64,000 nt of DNA from contig JADLFW010000010.1 in the NCBI GenBank assembly GCA_020849615.1, positions 110,303 to 174,302 of the forward strand. The letters are read 5' to 3'. The stretch's first letter is position 1, and each line of letters opens with the position of its first letter. Source of the DNA: Phycisphaerales bacterium. GTDB taxonomy: Bacteria > Planctomycetota > Phycisphaerae > Phycisphaerales > UBA1924. The position numbers and the translations under genes are program-made. Below are positions 24,720 to 31,559 of the stretch, one piece after another. The notes beneath the pieces were generated by a model. It saw only the letters and a program-made list of their open reading frames with translations, did not search any database and had not been told where the DNA came from.

Positions 24720-25546
24720 AAGCGGTCGTCCTTCACCGCGGGGCGCTGGGGGATGCGGTGCTGATCTGGCCCGCGCTGCGGGCGCTGCGGGCCGGCCGCT
24801 GGGATGTGTTGTTCGTTTCGGATGGGGAGAAGGCCCGGCTGACCGCGCGGGAGCTGGGGGTTCGCGCCGTGGATGTCGAAGCGGCGGAGTTCAACGCGCT
24901 GTGGAGCGAGGGCGACGCGGTTGAGGCGGAGCCGGGCCCGTCGCTGGTGATCTCGACGCTGGCGGAGCAAGGATCGGTGTGGGCCCGGCGGGCGCGCGAG
25001 CGGTATCCGCGGGCGGAGCTGGTGCTGGTGCCGGGCCCGCTGGACCGCGCATCGGCGCTGGGGCTGGAGGCGAGGTTCGGCGGCCCGGTGATGCTGGAAA
25101 CACGGCAGGCCGGGCCCGGCGCGGCGGTGGTGCTGCATGTCGGCGCGGGGTCGATGGAGAAGCGGTGGCCGATGGAGCGGTGGGCGGAGATGTTGCGGGC
25201 GATCGATGGCCCGGTGTCGGTGATCGCGGGCGAGGTGGAGGCGGAGCGGCTGACGAAAGAGGAGCGAGCGGTGTTTGCGGAAATCGGCGGGCGGTATATC
25301 GCGCGGCTTGATGACCTGGCGGAGGAGCTGAAGTGTGCAGGGCTGGTGGTGTGCGCGGATTCCGGGCCGGGGCACTTGGCTGCGCAGATGGGGCGGCGGG
25401 TGGTATCGCTGTTCGGCCCGACCGATCCGGCCAGGTGGGCGCCGATCGGCCCGGCGGTGAGGGTGATTGCGCCGCAGCGGCCCGCGCCGATGGGGTGGTT
25501 GACCGTCGAGCGCGTGGTGGAAGAGGTTTCACCACAGAGGCACTGA
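24716..25546 (+). CDS. Glycosyltransferase family 9 (heptosyltransferase-like)
   Basis: 276 residues, GTG start overlapping the previous stop (GTGA). Seen: the N-terminal VLHRGALGDAVLIWPALRAL, HVGAGSMEKRWPMERWAEM at the start of the second Rossmann half, and CADSGPGHLAAQMGRRVVSLFGPTDP, the GT9 nucleotide-binding motif shared with LPS heptosyltransferases WaaC/WaaF. It should transfer a sugar from ADP- or GDP-type donors onto a lipid A-core-like acceptor at the inner membrane; the donor is not determined. The last six codons, including the stop, are written by a dispersed repeat (CACAGAGGCACTGAGACACAGG). Confidence 0.88.
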   Translation: MKAVVLHRGALGDAVLIWPALRALRAGRWDVLFVSDGEKARLTARELGVRAVDVEAAEFNALWSEGDAVEAEPGPSLVISTLAEQGSVWARRARERYPRAELVLVPGPLDRASALGLEARFGGPVMLETRQAGPGAAVVLHVGAGSMEKRWPMERWAEMLRAIDGPVSVIAGEVEAERLTKEERAVFAEIGGRYIARLDDLAEELKCAGLVVCADSGPGHLAAQMGRRVVSLFGPTDPARWAPIGPAVRVIAPQRPAPMGWLTVERVVEEVSPQRH

Positions 25547-25579
25547 GACACAGGGGTGATAGGGGATAGCGGACAGGGG
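25531..25579. repeat. Composite repeat: CACAGAGGCACTGAGACACAG plus AGGGGATAGCGGACAG
   Basis: Two repeat motifs lie end to end between convergent genes. The second, AGGGGATAGCGGACAG (25561-25576), occurs without mismatch at 53403-53418. The first supplies the C-terminal codons and TGA of the GT9 gene. The stop codon of the opposite gene begins at 25580-25582, right at the repeat edge. Confidence 0.75.
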
Positions 25580-26224
25580 TTATGGAGAAGTGGTGGGGGT
25601 GGTGATGGCGCCCTGGCGGCCGCACTCGGGGCAGGGCTGCTCGGGGGCCAGGCCCGCGCGGTGGTAGCCGCAGTGGGTGCAGCGACCCTGTGAAAGGCGG
25701 CGGCGGAGTCGGCGCTGCCGGCTCCAGGAGATGAAGAGCGGCATGGCGGCGAGCGCGGCGATCAGCCAGAGAGGGATCGTGAAGACTGTTGCGTTCACGC
25801 CCTGGCGCGAGCCGTGCTGGATACCGGCGCCGAGGATGACAAGTCGATCGGGCCATGCCCAGTCGAACCAGTCGTGGCCACGGAAATCTAGCTGCGCTGG
25901 CGCCGGCGGGCCCGAGCGGAACTTGGGCCCGAGCGAGGCATCCCACTGTCGAGAGAGCACTGCCGGGTCCGGGCCGAGACTGTCGTATGAACCGACGCCC
26001 GTGCTGATCGAGCCGCCGATCAGCCCGATCGAGTAGTCGCGCAAGCGGAAGGTCCACCATGCGGGACGGCTCGGATCCGTCGCGGCGGGCGGGGAGATTA
26101 GCTCGCCGATCCCATACACGGCATGATCCGAAGCAACAGTGCCGCGAATCCGGGCCGCGATCGCCAAGGCGATGATCATCCAGCATGCCACCCGCCACAC
26201 CCGAAATCGCCGCCGGCCCGTCAT
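25580..26224 (-). CDS. Membrane protein with C-terminal zinc ribbon
   Basis: 214 residues: an N-terminal membrane segment (about 10-27), an extracytoplasmic loop of about 120 residues rich in Trp/Asp/Gly, a second membrane span (about 150-170), then a basic stretch and a zinc ribbon CTHCGYHRAG...CPECG with four Cys. I know this C-terminal ribbon, usually CxxCGYDLRG...CPECG, from many Phycisphaerae membrane proteins; function unknown. TATGCT is followed by six bases and the ATG, and there is no ribosome-binding site. Confidence 0.8.
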   Translation of the reverse strand: MTGRRRFRVWRVACWMIIALAIAARIRGTVASDHAVYGIGELISPPAATDPSRPAWWTFRLRDYSIGLIGGSISTGVGSYDSLGPDPAVLSRQWDASLGPKFRSGPPAPAQLDFRGHDWFDWAWPDRLVILGAGIQHGSRQGVNATVFTIPLWLIAALAAMPLFISWSRQRRLRRRLSQGRCTHCGYHRAGLAPEQPCPECGRQGAITTPTTSP

Positions 26225-26230
26225 GCATGC

Positions 26231-26236
26231 AGCATA
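26231..26236 (-). promoter_or_regulatory. TATGCT -10-like box, leaderless configuration
   Basis: TATGCT on the minus strand, 6 nt before the ATG at 26224, with no Shine-Dalgarno motif. Confidence 0.55.
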
Positions 26237-26313
26237 ATCCGGCGAGCCCCTAAAAGGACACGCAATCGTGTTTCTGAATCATCGCCGTCTTTGCGCGCGC
26301 AGAAGTGGATGAA

Positions 26314-26329
26314 TGTTCCACGTGGAACA
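26314..26329. other. parS centromere-like site (ParB-binding palindrome)
   Basis: TGTTCCACGTGGAACA is a perfect 16-base palindrome. It differs from the widely conserved chromosomal parS consensus TGTTTCACGTGAAACA only by the C/G pair at positions 5 and 12, a variant also known in other bacteria. It lies in a short intergenic region between two leftward genes, as chromosomal parS sites often do. ParB loads here and SMC/ParA act on it in chromosome segregation. No other CACGTG in the window has matching flanks. Confidence 0.85.
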
Positions 26330-26370
26330 AGCCGCCGTCCGGACATGAACAGGCCGGCGGGCGATGGGCT

Positions 26371-27018
26371 TCAGCCGATCGCGGCCCGCAGCGCGGCCAG
26401 CTTCGCGGGATCGAGGCGGCCCGCGGTGCGGACACCCGAGCAGATGTCGAGGCCGTAGGGCGCGACCCGGCGGAGGGCCTCGGCGGCGTTGGCGGGGCTC
26501 AGGCCGCCGGCGAGGAAGACGGGGCGGTCGACGGTCTCGACGATGCGGCGGCTGATGGCCCAGTCGTGCACCCGGCCCGTGCCGCCGAGTTCCTTGATCG
26601 CGGCGGAGGGTCGGCCCGAATCGAGCAGGAGCATGTCGGCGTGCTCGGCGGCGATCCGGGCCTCTTCGAGGGAGTCGGGAGACTGAACGTGGATGACCTG
26701 GACGATGCGGATGTGGGGCGCGGCACGACGGAGGGCGGGGTAGGTGGCGGGGTTCACAGCATCCACGAGCTGGACGGTGTTGGTGCCGCAGCGCATCACG
26801 TGATCGACGACCTCATCGGGGGCGGTGCGGCTGGTGAGGAGGAAGCTGTCGATGCCGCTGGGGATGCGGGCGGCGATCTCGGTGATGAGTTCATCGGGGA
26901 TCGGCCCGGGCCCGCTGGGCATGCGGGCCACGAGGCCGATGGCATCGGCGCCGTGCGCGATGGCGAGGCGCATTTCCTCGATGCTAGCGATGCAGCAGAC
27001 CTTGAGCTTGGTGGGCAT
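26371..27018 (-). CDS. trpF: Phosphoribosylanthranilate isomerase (TrpF-like, divergent)
   Basis: 215 residues, TIM-barrel enzyme of tryptophan synthesis (PRA to CdRP). Seen: KVCCIASIEE at the start (Cys general base retained, but KxCGIT is changed), GADAIGLV, LLLDSG with the catalytic-type Asp, FLAGGLSPANAAEALR and LDICSGVRT for phosphate binding. The usual SPR phosphate segment after the second strand reads GPGPI and LHG reads LVD, so activity is likely but not certain. A paralogue with changed function is possible. No other trp gene is near. The start at 27018 is the first Met before homology; the ribosome-binding site is poor. Confidence 0.75.
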   Translation of the reverse strand: MPTKLKVCCIASIEEMRLAIAHGADAIGLVARMPSGPGPIPDELITEIAARIPSGIDSFLLTSRTAPDEVVDHVMRCGTNTVQLVDAVNPATYPALRRAAPHIRIVQVIHVQSPDSLEEARIAAEHADMLLLDSGRPSAAIKELGGTGRVHDWAISRRIVETVDRPVFLAGGLSPANAAEALRRVAPYGLDICSGVRTAGRLDPAKLAALRAAIG

Positions 27019-27129
27019 GGGCGCGGGGAGGGTGTTTGGGAAGGTCTCGCGGGTCGGGGGCTCGAGGGCATTGGAAACCCGGCGGTGCATGGTAGAGCGG
27101 GGGTGTCCGCGGCGCGGCCCGCCGGCCCG

Positions 27130-27135
27130 TACCAT
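27130..27135 (+). promoter_or_regulatory. TACCAT -10-like box of gatB, leaderless configuration
   Basis: TACCAT is followed by five bases and the gatB ATG at 27141; no Shine-Dalgarno sequence. Confidence 0.4.
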
Positions 27136-27140
27136 CGGGC

Positions 27141-28709
27141 ATGGCCGCGATCCACTCGGTACGCCTGAAGGTCGGTCTCGAGGTGCACGTCGAGCTGGCG
27201 ACGCGCACGAAGATGTTCAGCCGGGCCCCCAACCCTGCGAACCCGGAGTTCGATTCGGCCCCACCCAACACGCTGATCGACCCGACGGTGCTGGCGCTGC
27301 CCGGCGCGCTGCCGGTGATGAACCGGGCCGCGGTCGAGATGTCGATCATGGTGGGCCTGGCGCTCAACTGCACGATCGCCTCGTTCACCAAGTGGGACCG
27401 CAAGAGCTACTTCTACCCCGACCTGCCCAAGGCCTACCAGCTTTCGCAGTACGACCTGCCGCTGTGCTTCGACGGCGCGGTGGACCTGCCCGCGCTCGAT
27501 GACAAGGGCCAGATCGACATCGACGGCGAGCCGACGCGGATCGGGATCATCCGGGCCCACCTGGAGGAGGATGCGGGCAAGCTGCTGCACGAGGCGCCGG
27601 GCGGGCGGCCGATCGACGGTTCGATCGTGGACCTGAACCGCGCGGGCACGCCGCTGCTGGAGATCGTGACGCAGCCCGACTTTGACTCGGCGGACCAGGT
27701 GGTGGCGTTCTGCAGGCTGCTGCGGAACATCTGCCGGTTCCTGGGAGTCTCCGAGGGTGTGATGCAGAAGGGGCACATGCGGTTCGAGCCCAACATCAAC
27801 ACGATCATCACGCTGGATGACGGGCGGACGATCACGACGCCGGTGGTCGAGATCAAGAACCTCAACTCGTTCAAATCGGTGAAGGCGGCGATCGAGCACG
27901 AACTGGCCGAGCAGCCCGGGCGCTGGGCCAAGGACGGGAAGGTGATGGGCCCGGGCGCTAAATCCACCCGCGGGTGGGACGACCACAAGGGGATCACGTT
28001 CCTGCAGCGGGAGAAGGAGGATGCCCACGACTACCGCTACTTCCCCGACCCGGACCTGCCGCCGGTGGTGGTGAGCGAGGCGTGGCGCGAGGAAGTCCGG
28101 GCCCGGATCCCCGAGTTGCCCGCGGCGCGGTTCAAGCGGTACATCGAGAGCTACGAGCTTTCCGTGAAGGAGGCGGCGGCCCTGACGGAGGAGCGGGACA
28201 CCTGCTTCTTCTACGATGAGTGCGTCGAGCGGATGGTCGAGCTGCGCCTGGAGCGTCCGCGGGCCGGGCGCCTGGCGGCGAACTTCCTGCTGCAGTCGGG
28301 GGCCAGGCGGGCCAACGAGCAGGGGGTGATGATCCACGAACTCGGGATCACGGCGCCGTGGATCGCGGCGATCGCGCGTCTGCGCGAGGACGGCCGGGTG
28401 AACTCCAACGCCGCGGATGAGCTGTTCGGCATGCTGTGCACACCGGGAACGCCGGGCGTGGGCGCGGCGGCGGCGGTGGCGCAGGTTGAGTCGCTGGCGC
28501 GGGACCGCGGGCTGCTGATCGTGAGGGATGATGCCGCCATGGCGCGGTGGATCGAGCAGGCGATCGCGGAGAACGCGCAGGCGGCGGCGGATGTGCGGGC
28601 CGGGAAGCAGGCGGCGGTGGGGCGGCTGGTGGGGGCGGTGATGAAGCTGGCGGGCGGCTCGGCGGATGCCAAGACCGTGCGGGAGGAGATGCTGAAGAAG
28701 CTGGGGTAG
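27141..28709 (+). CDS. gatB: Asp-tRNA(Asn)/Glu-tRNA(Gln) amidotransferase subunit B
   Basis: 522 residues. GatB with GatA and GatC converts misacylated Glu-tRNA-Gln and Asp-tRNA-Asn to the cognate amides. Seen: LKVGLEVHVELATRTKMFS, NRAGTPLLEIVTQPD, VMQKGHMRFEPNIN, EIKNLNSFKSV and the kinase-like phosphorylation site region DYRYFPDPDLPP, plus a C-terminal YqeY-like tail (LVGAVMKLAGGSADAKTVREEMLKKL). The product has normal length. gatA and gatC are elsewhere. The start has a TACCAT box 5 nt upstream. The stop codon abuts a repeat block. Confidence 0.95.
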   Translation: MAAIHSVRLKVGLEVHVELATRTKMFSRAPNPANPEFDSAPPNTLIDPTVLALPGALPVMNRAAVEMSIMVGLALNCTIASFTKWDRKSYFYPDLPKAYQLSQYDLPLCFDGAVDLPALDDKGQIDIDGEPTRIGIIRAHLEEDAGKLLHEAPGGRPIDGSIVDLNRAGTPLLEIVTQPDFDSADQVVAFCRLLRNICRFLGVSEGVMQKGHMRFEPNINTIITLDDGRTITTPVVEIKNLNSFKSVKAAIEHELAEQPGRWAKDGKVMGPGAKSTRGWDDHKGITFLQREKEDAHDYRYFPDPDLPPVVVSEAWREEVRARIPELPAARFKRYIESYELSVKEAAALTEERDTCFFYDECVERMVELRLERPRAGRLAANFLLQSGARRANEQGVMIHELGITAPWIAAIARLREDGRVNSNAADELFGMLCTPGTPGVGAAAAVAQVESLARDRGLLIVRDDAAMARWIEQAIAENAQAAADVRAGKQAAVGRLVGAVMKLAGGSADAKTVREEMLKKLG

Positions 28710-28770
28710 GCACGAAGGCACGGAGGCACGAGGGCACGAAGGAAAGTAAGGAAGAAGGCACGGAGGGTGC
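28709..28770. repeat. GGCACGAAGGCACGGAGGCACG repeat block
   Basis: Tandem GGCACGAA/GGCACGGA units directly after the gatB stop, interrupted by a GAAAGTAAGGAAG stretch. Its reverse complement matches the in-gene insertion at 161-205. The last unit's GGAGG (28762-28766) is the ribosome-binding site of the next gene. Confidence 0.75.
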
Positions 28771-28771
28771 G

Positions 28772-28993
28772 GTGGAAAAGACGCGTGGCGGGCTCGGAGA
28801 CTCGCCCACCACGGCACCCCGCCGCCCGGCGCTGATGGTGGTCGGCGTGGTGGTTGTGGCGGTGCTGGTCGTGATCGTTGGTGGCGCGGTGACGCCGGCG
28901 AGCACGGGGTGGTTGCTCATCACCGCGGCGATCATCGGCGGGGTGATGCTGCTGGTTGAGTGGCTGGTGTTCTCGTGGATCCAGCGGCGGTGA
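28772..28993 (+). CDS. Small two-span membrane protein
   Basis: 73 residues from a GTG at 28772 with GGAGG 5 nt upstream; that GGAGG belongs to the last unit of the preceding repeat block. The protein has a polar 20-residue N-terminus and two membrane segments (about 21-40 and 46-66) and ends VFSWIQRR. No family recognised. It may be read from the gatB transcript. Confidence 0.6.
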   Translation: MEKTRGGLGDSPTTAPRRPALMVVGVVVVAVLVVIVGGAVTPASTGWLLITAAIIGGVMLLVEWLVFSWIQRR

Positions 28994-29005
28994 TGAGTTC
29001 TGGAC

Positions 29006-29048
29006 CCGGCGATTTCGCTCGCCGGGCCTCGCTCATCGCCGGCGTGGG
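29006..29048. repeat. Hairpin-forming dispersed repeat, copy 2
   Basis: CCGGCGAT (29006-29013) and ATCGCCGG (29035-29042) are inverted arms, with the same 21-base spacing as at 4744. In this copy a second hairpin CCCGGCGA/TCGCCGGG with a 6-base loop overlaps the first arm, so two alternative folds are possible. It lies between the ends of two convergent genes and has no U-tract. Confidence 0.6.
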
Positions 29049-29058
29049 CGCGGCTGCT

Positions 29059-31410
29059 TCAGCGCCGGCGGGGCATGACGCGAGCGGCCCGGAGGGTGAC
29101 GGATTTGACGATCGTCTGCAGGCCCGTCGCCTTGAGGGCGGTGTTGAGCTTGTCGGCGAGCCGGTAGCGGAAGTTCTCGCGGATGATCTGCCGGGCCGCG
29201 GCCTCGATCATCTGGGCCGGGAGCGGATCGTCGTGGCTGCCGTTGCGGGCGGCATCCCGCGCGGTGGATTCGACCTCCGCGGAGCGCAGCAATGTCTGGG
29301 AGACAGCGGCCTCCAGCGACTTGACCTTTCCGCCCAGCTTTTCGGATTCGGCCCGCCAGTGGTCTGCGCGGGACTTGGCGGCCTCGGCCTCGGCGAGCTG
29401 GAGGCGGGCGACGCGGTCGGGCTCCCGGGCCATGCCGCGGTGGCGCTCGAGGATGTAGGCCTTGAGGAGCTGGTGGCGCGGCAGGGCCTCGGCGCGGATG
29501 AGCGAGCCGGGGCGGAGGCGGTAGTGGAGGAGGAACGCGGGGATGGTGGTGCCGTGGAAGCCGTGCTCGGCGAGGCGGCACCAGAGGTCCCAGTCCTCGT
29601 AGCTGGTGAGCCACTCGTCGTAGCCGCCGACGGCGAGGATGGCCCGCTTCTCGACGAGCGAGCCGCCGCCGGGCCCGACGATGTTGTGGTGCATGAGGAG
29701 GTCGCGGTCGTAGCCCAGGGGAACGAACCCTGAAACGGGCTTGTCGGGCGATTCCACGAACGATTTGAACATCGGGCTGATCGAGACCAGATCGGGGTTG
29801 CGCCGCTTGGCCTCGACGAGCGTTTCGAACATGCGAGGGTCGAAGAGGTCATCGGCATCGACGGGGAGGATCCACTGCGCCCGGGCGTGCTTCACACCCC
29901 AGTTGCGGGCCGAGCCGAGGCCGCCGTTGGGCTTGTGGAGGACGCGATAGCCCTTGGCCCGGAGGTCATCGAGGAGCCTGAGGCTCTTGGGGTCGGTGGA
30001 GCCGTCATCGATGATGAGGAGCTCGAAGTCCTTGAAGGTCTGGGCCTCGATGGAAGCGAGGGTGGCGGGGAGGTAGTCACCGAGGTTGTAGAAGGGGACG
30101 ATGACGGAGAGAGTGGGGATGCGGTCTCCGCCTTCGGGGCGCTTCTCTACGTTCTTTGCGACCCCTGCGTTCAGTCTTTGCCTGGTCTGCTCGACCAGCC
30201 CGATGAGCTTGTCGACGATGTGCTCATCGTGGCTGAGTTCGTGGGCCCGGGCCGGGCCCAGCCTCGCGGCGGATTCGCGGAGGGTGGCATCGGAGAGCGC
30301 CCGCTCGAGGGTTTCGGCGAGGGAGGCGGGGTCGCCGGCTTTGGCGATCAGGCCGGTGCGGCCCGGATCGACGAGTTCGGGGAGGCTTCCGCCATCGCCG
30401 ACGACGGTGACGGCGCCGAGGGCCATGGCTTCCAGGCAGGCCATCGAGAAGCTCTCCCAGTGGGAGGGGAAGCAGCAGACGGCGGCGCCGCGGATGGCCC
30501 GGGAGAGATCAGCACGGGGGCGCGGGCCTTCAAAGGAGATGCGGGCGGCGTTCCTGGGCTCGATGCGTTTCTTGAGGTGCTCGAGCATGGACCGTCCGAA
30601 CGGGCCCGTCAGCGTGTCGCCGCCGATGAGGCGCAGGCGGATGTTGAGGCCTTTTTCCAGCAGCATCTGGGCGGCGTCGACGAGATCGACGACGCCCTTG
30701 AGGAACTGGAGGCGGCCGAAGTAGAGGATGATCTGTTCGCCGTTCTCGCCGTGTTCGGCCCGGCCCGCGCCCAGGTCACGCTCGATCTCGGAGAGGTCGA
30801 TGGGCAGCGGGAGGACCGCGCGGGTCTGGCGGTGGTCATCGGGCCACCAGTCGCCGAGGTCGGCCCGGGCCTGGCGCATCATGGCGTGGCTGGCGGAGAG
30901 GAGGAGCTCGGCCTCGGCGATGGAGCGTTTCTCCATGTGCTCGATGTGAGCGACCTCGAGGTCGAGAGCGGCGACGCGGTCAGCCCGGCGGCAGAGGTAG
31001 AGGGGCGTGTGCATGCGCACGCCCAGGACAGCGCCGTGGAAATCGCCGAGTGTGCGCTTGGCCCGGAGGATCCAGAAGCCTTCGCCGCGGTATTCGGGGA
31101 GTTCGATGTAGTCGAAGGGGGTGAGGCGGTGGAGTTCGCGGAGGGCCTCGAGGGCGGCCATGGCGTACTGCGCGGCTTCGCTGAAATAGGCGCCGGGGAG
31201 GGCGGCGTCGCCTTTGCGGACATCGACGGCGTGGAGGGTGATGCCGGGGAGGTGCTGGGAGGCTTTGGCCCGGAGGTCGGGGTAGGGGGCGGTCAGGATG
31301 TGGACATCGTGTCCGGCGGCGGCGAGGGCGCGGGCCATCTGGGCGGCGTAGGTGGCGATGCCACCGCCGATGAACGGGGCGACTTCTCGGGCGACCAGGC
31401 AGATGCGCAT
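29059..31410 (-). CDS. Two-domain glycosyltransferase (GT4 + GT2)
   Basis: 783 residues. The N-terminal half (1 to about 400) is a GT4 enzyme: VAREVAPFIGGGIATYAAQM, YFGRLQFLKGVVDLVDAA, PSHWESFSMACLEAMALG and GDGGSLPELV, the EX7E-type nucleotide-sugar site. From about 430 it is a GT2 enzyme: LSVIVPFYNLGDYLPATLAS, IIDDGSTD, PVDADDLFDP (DxD) and SYEDWDLWCRLAE. The last 120 residues contain a coiled coil (AEAEAAKSRADHWRAESEKL) and a basic C-terminus. Such fusions build two consecutive linkages of a surface polysaccharide. TATCTT 9 nt before the ATG may be a leaderless promoter. Confidence 0.9.
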   Translation of the reverse strand: MRICLVAREVAPFIGGGIATYAAQMARALAAAGHDVHILTAPYPDLRAKASQHLPGITLHAVDVRKGDAALPGAYFSEAAQYAMAALEALRELHRLTPFDYIELPEYRGEGFWILRAKRTLGDFHGAVLGVRMHTPLYLCRRADRVAALDLEVAHIEHMEKRSIAEAELLLSASHAMMRQARADLGDWWPDDHRQTRAVLPLPIDLSEIERDLGAGRAEHGENGEQIILYFGRLQFLKGVVDLVDAAQMLLEKGLNIRLRLIGGDTLTGPFGRSMLEHLKKRIEPRNAARISFEGPRPRADLSRAIRGAAVCCFPSHWESFSMACLEAMALGAVTVVGDGGSLPELVDPGRTGLIAKAGDPASLAETLERALSDATLRESAARLGPARAHELSHDEHIVDKLIGLVEQTRQRLNAGVAKNVEKRPEGGDRIPTLSVIVPFYNLGDYLPATLASIEAQTFKDFELLIIDDGSTDPKSLRLLDDLRAKGYRVLHKPNGGLGSARNWGVKHARAQWILPVDADDLFDPRMFETLVEAKRRNPDLVSISPMFKSFVESPDKPVSGFVPLGYDRDLLMHHNIVGPGGGSLVEKRAILAVGGYDEWLTSYEDWDLWCRLAEHGFHGTTIPAFLLHYRLRPGSLIRAEALPRHQLLKAYILERHRGMAREPDRVARLQLAEAEAAKSRADHWRAESEKLGGKVKSLEAAVSQTLLRSAEVESTARDAARNGSHDDPLPAQMIEAAARQIIRENFRYRLADKLNTALKATGLQTIVKSVTLRAARVMPRRR

Positions 31411-31419
31411 GGAGGCTGA

Positions 31420-31425
31420 AAGATA
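31420..31425 (-). promoter_or_regulatory. TATCTT -10-like box of the GT4/GT2 gene
   Basis: TATCTT on the minus strand followed by 9 bases and the ATG at 31410; no clear Shine-Dalgarno sequence. Confidence 0.4.
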
Positions 31426-31499
31426 GGTCGGCCCGGCCCGTCCCGGTGGTGGGGGAGCGGTGGGGGCGGCCCGGACGCCCCGGGCGGGGCGCTCTTTCC

Positions 31500-31505
31500 T
31501 ATAGT
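31500..31505 (+). promoter_or_regulatory. TATAGT -10 box of nuoD
   Basis: TATAGT about 54 bases before the nuoD start, the best -10 match in this divergent region. Confidence 0.45.
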
Positions 31506-31559
31506 GACGGCCCCGGGCCCGGCGGGCCCGGCGGGTGAGCTAGAGAAAGGGCGCTGGCC

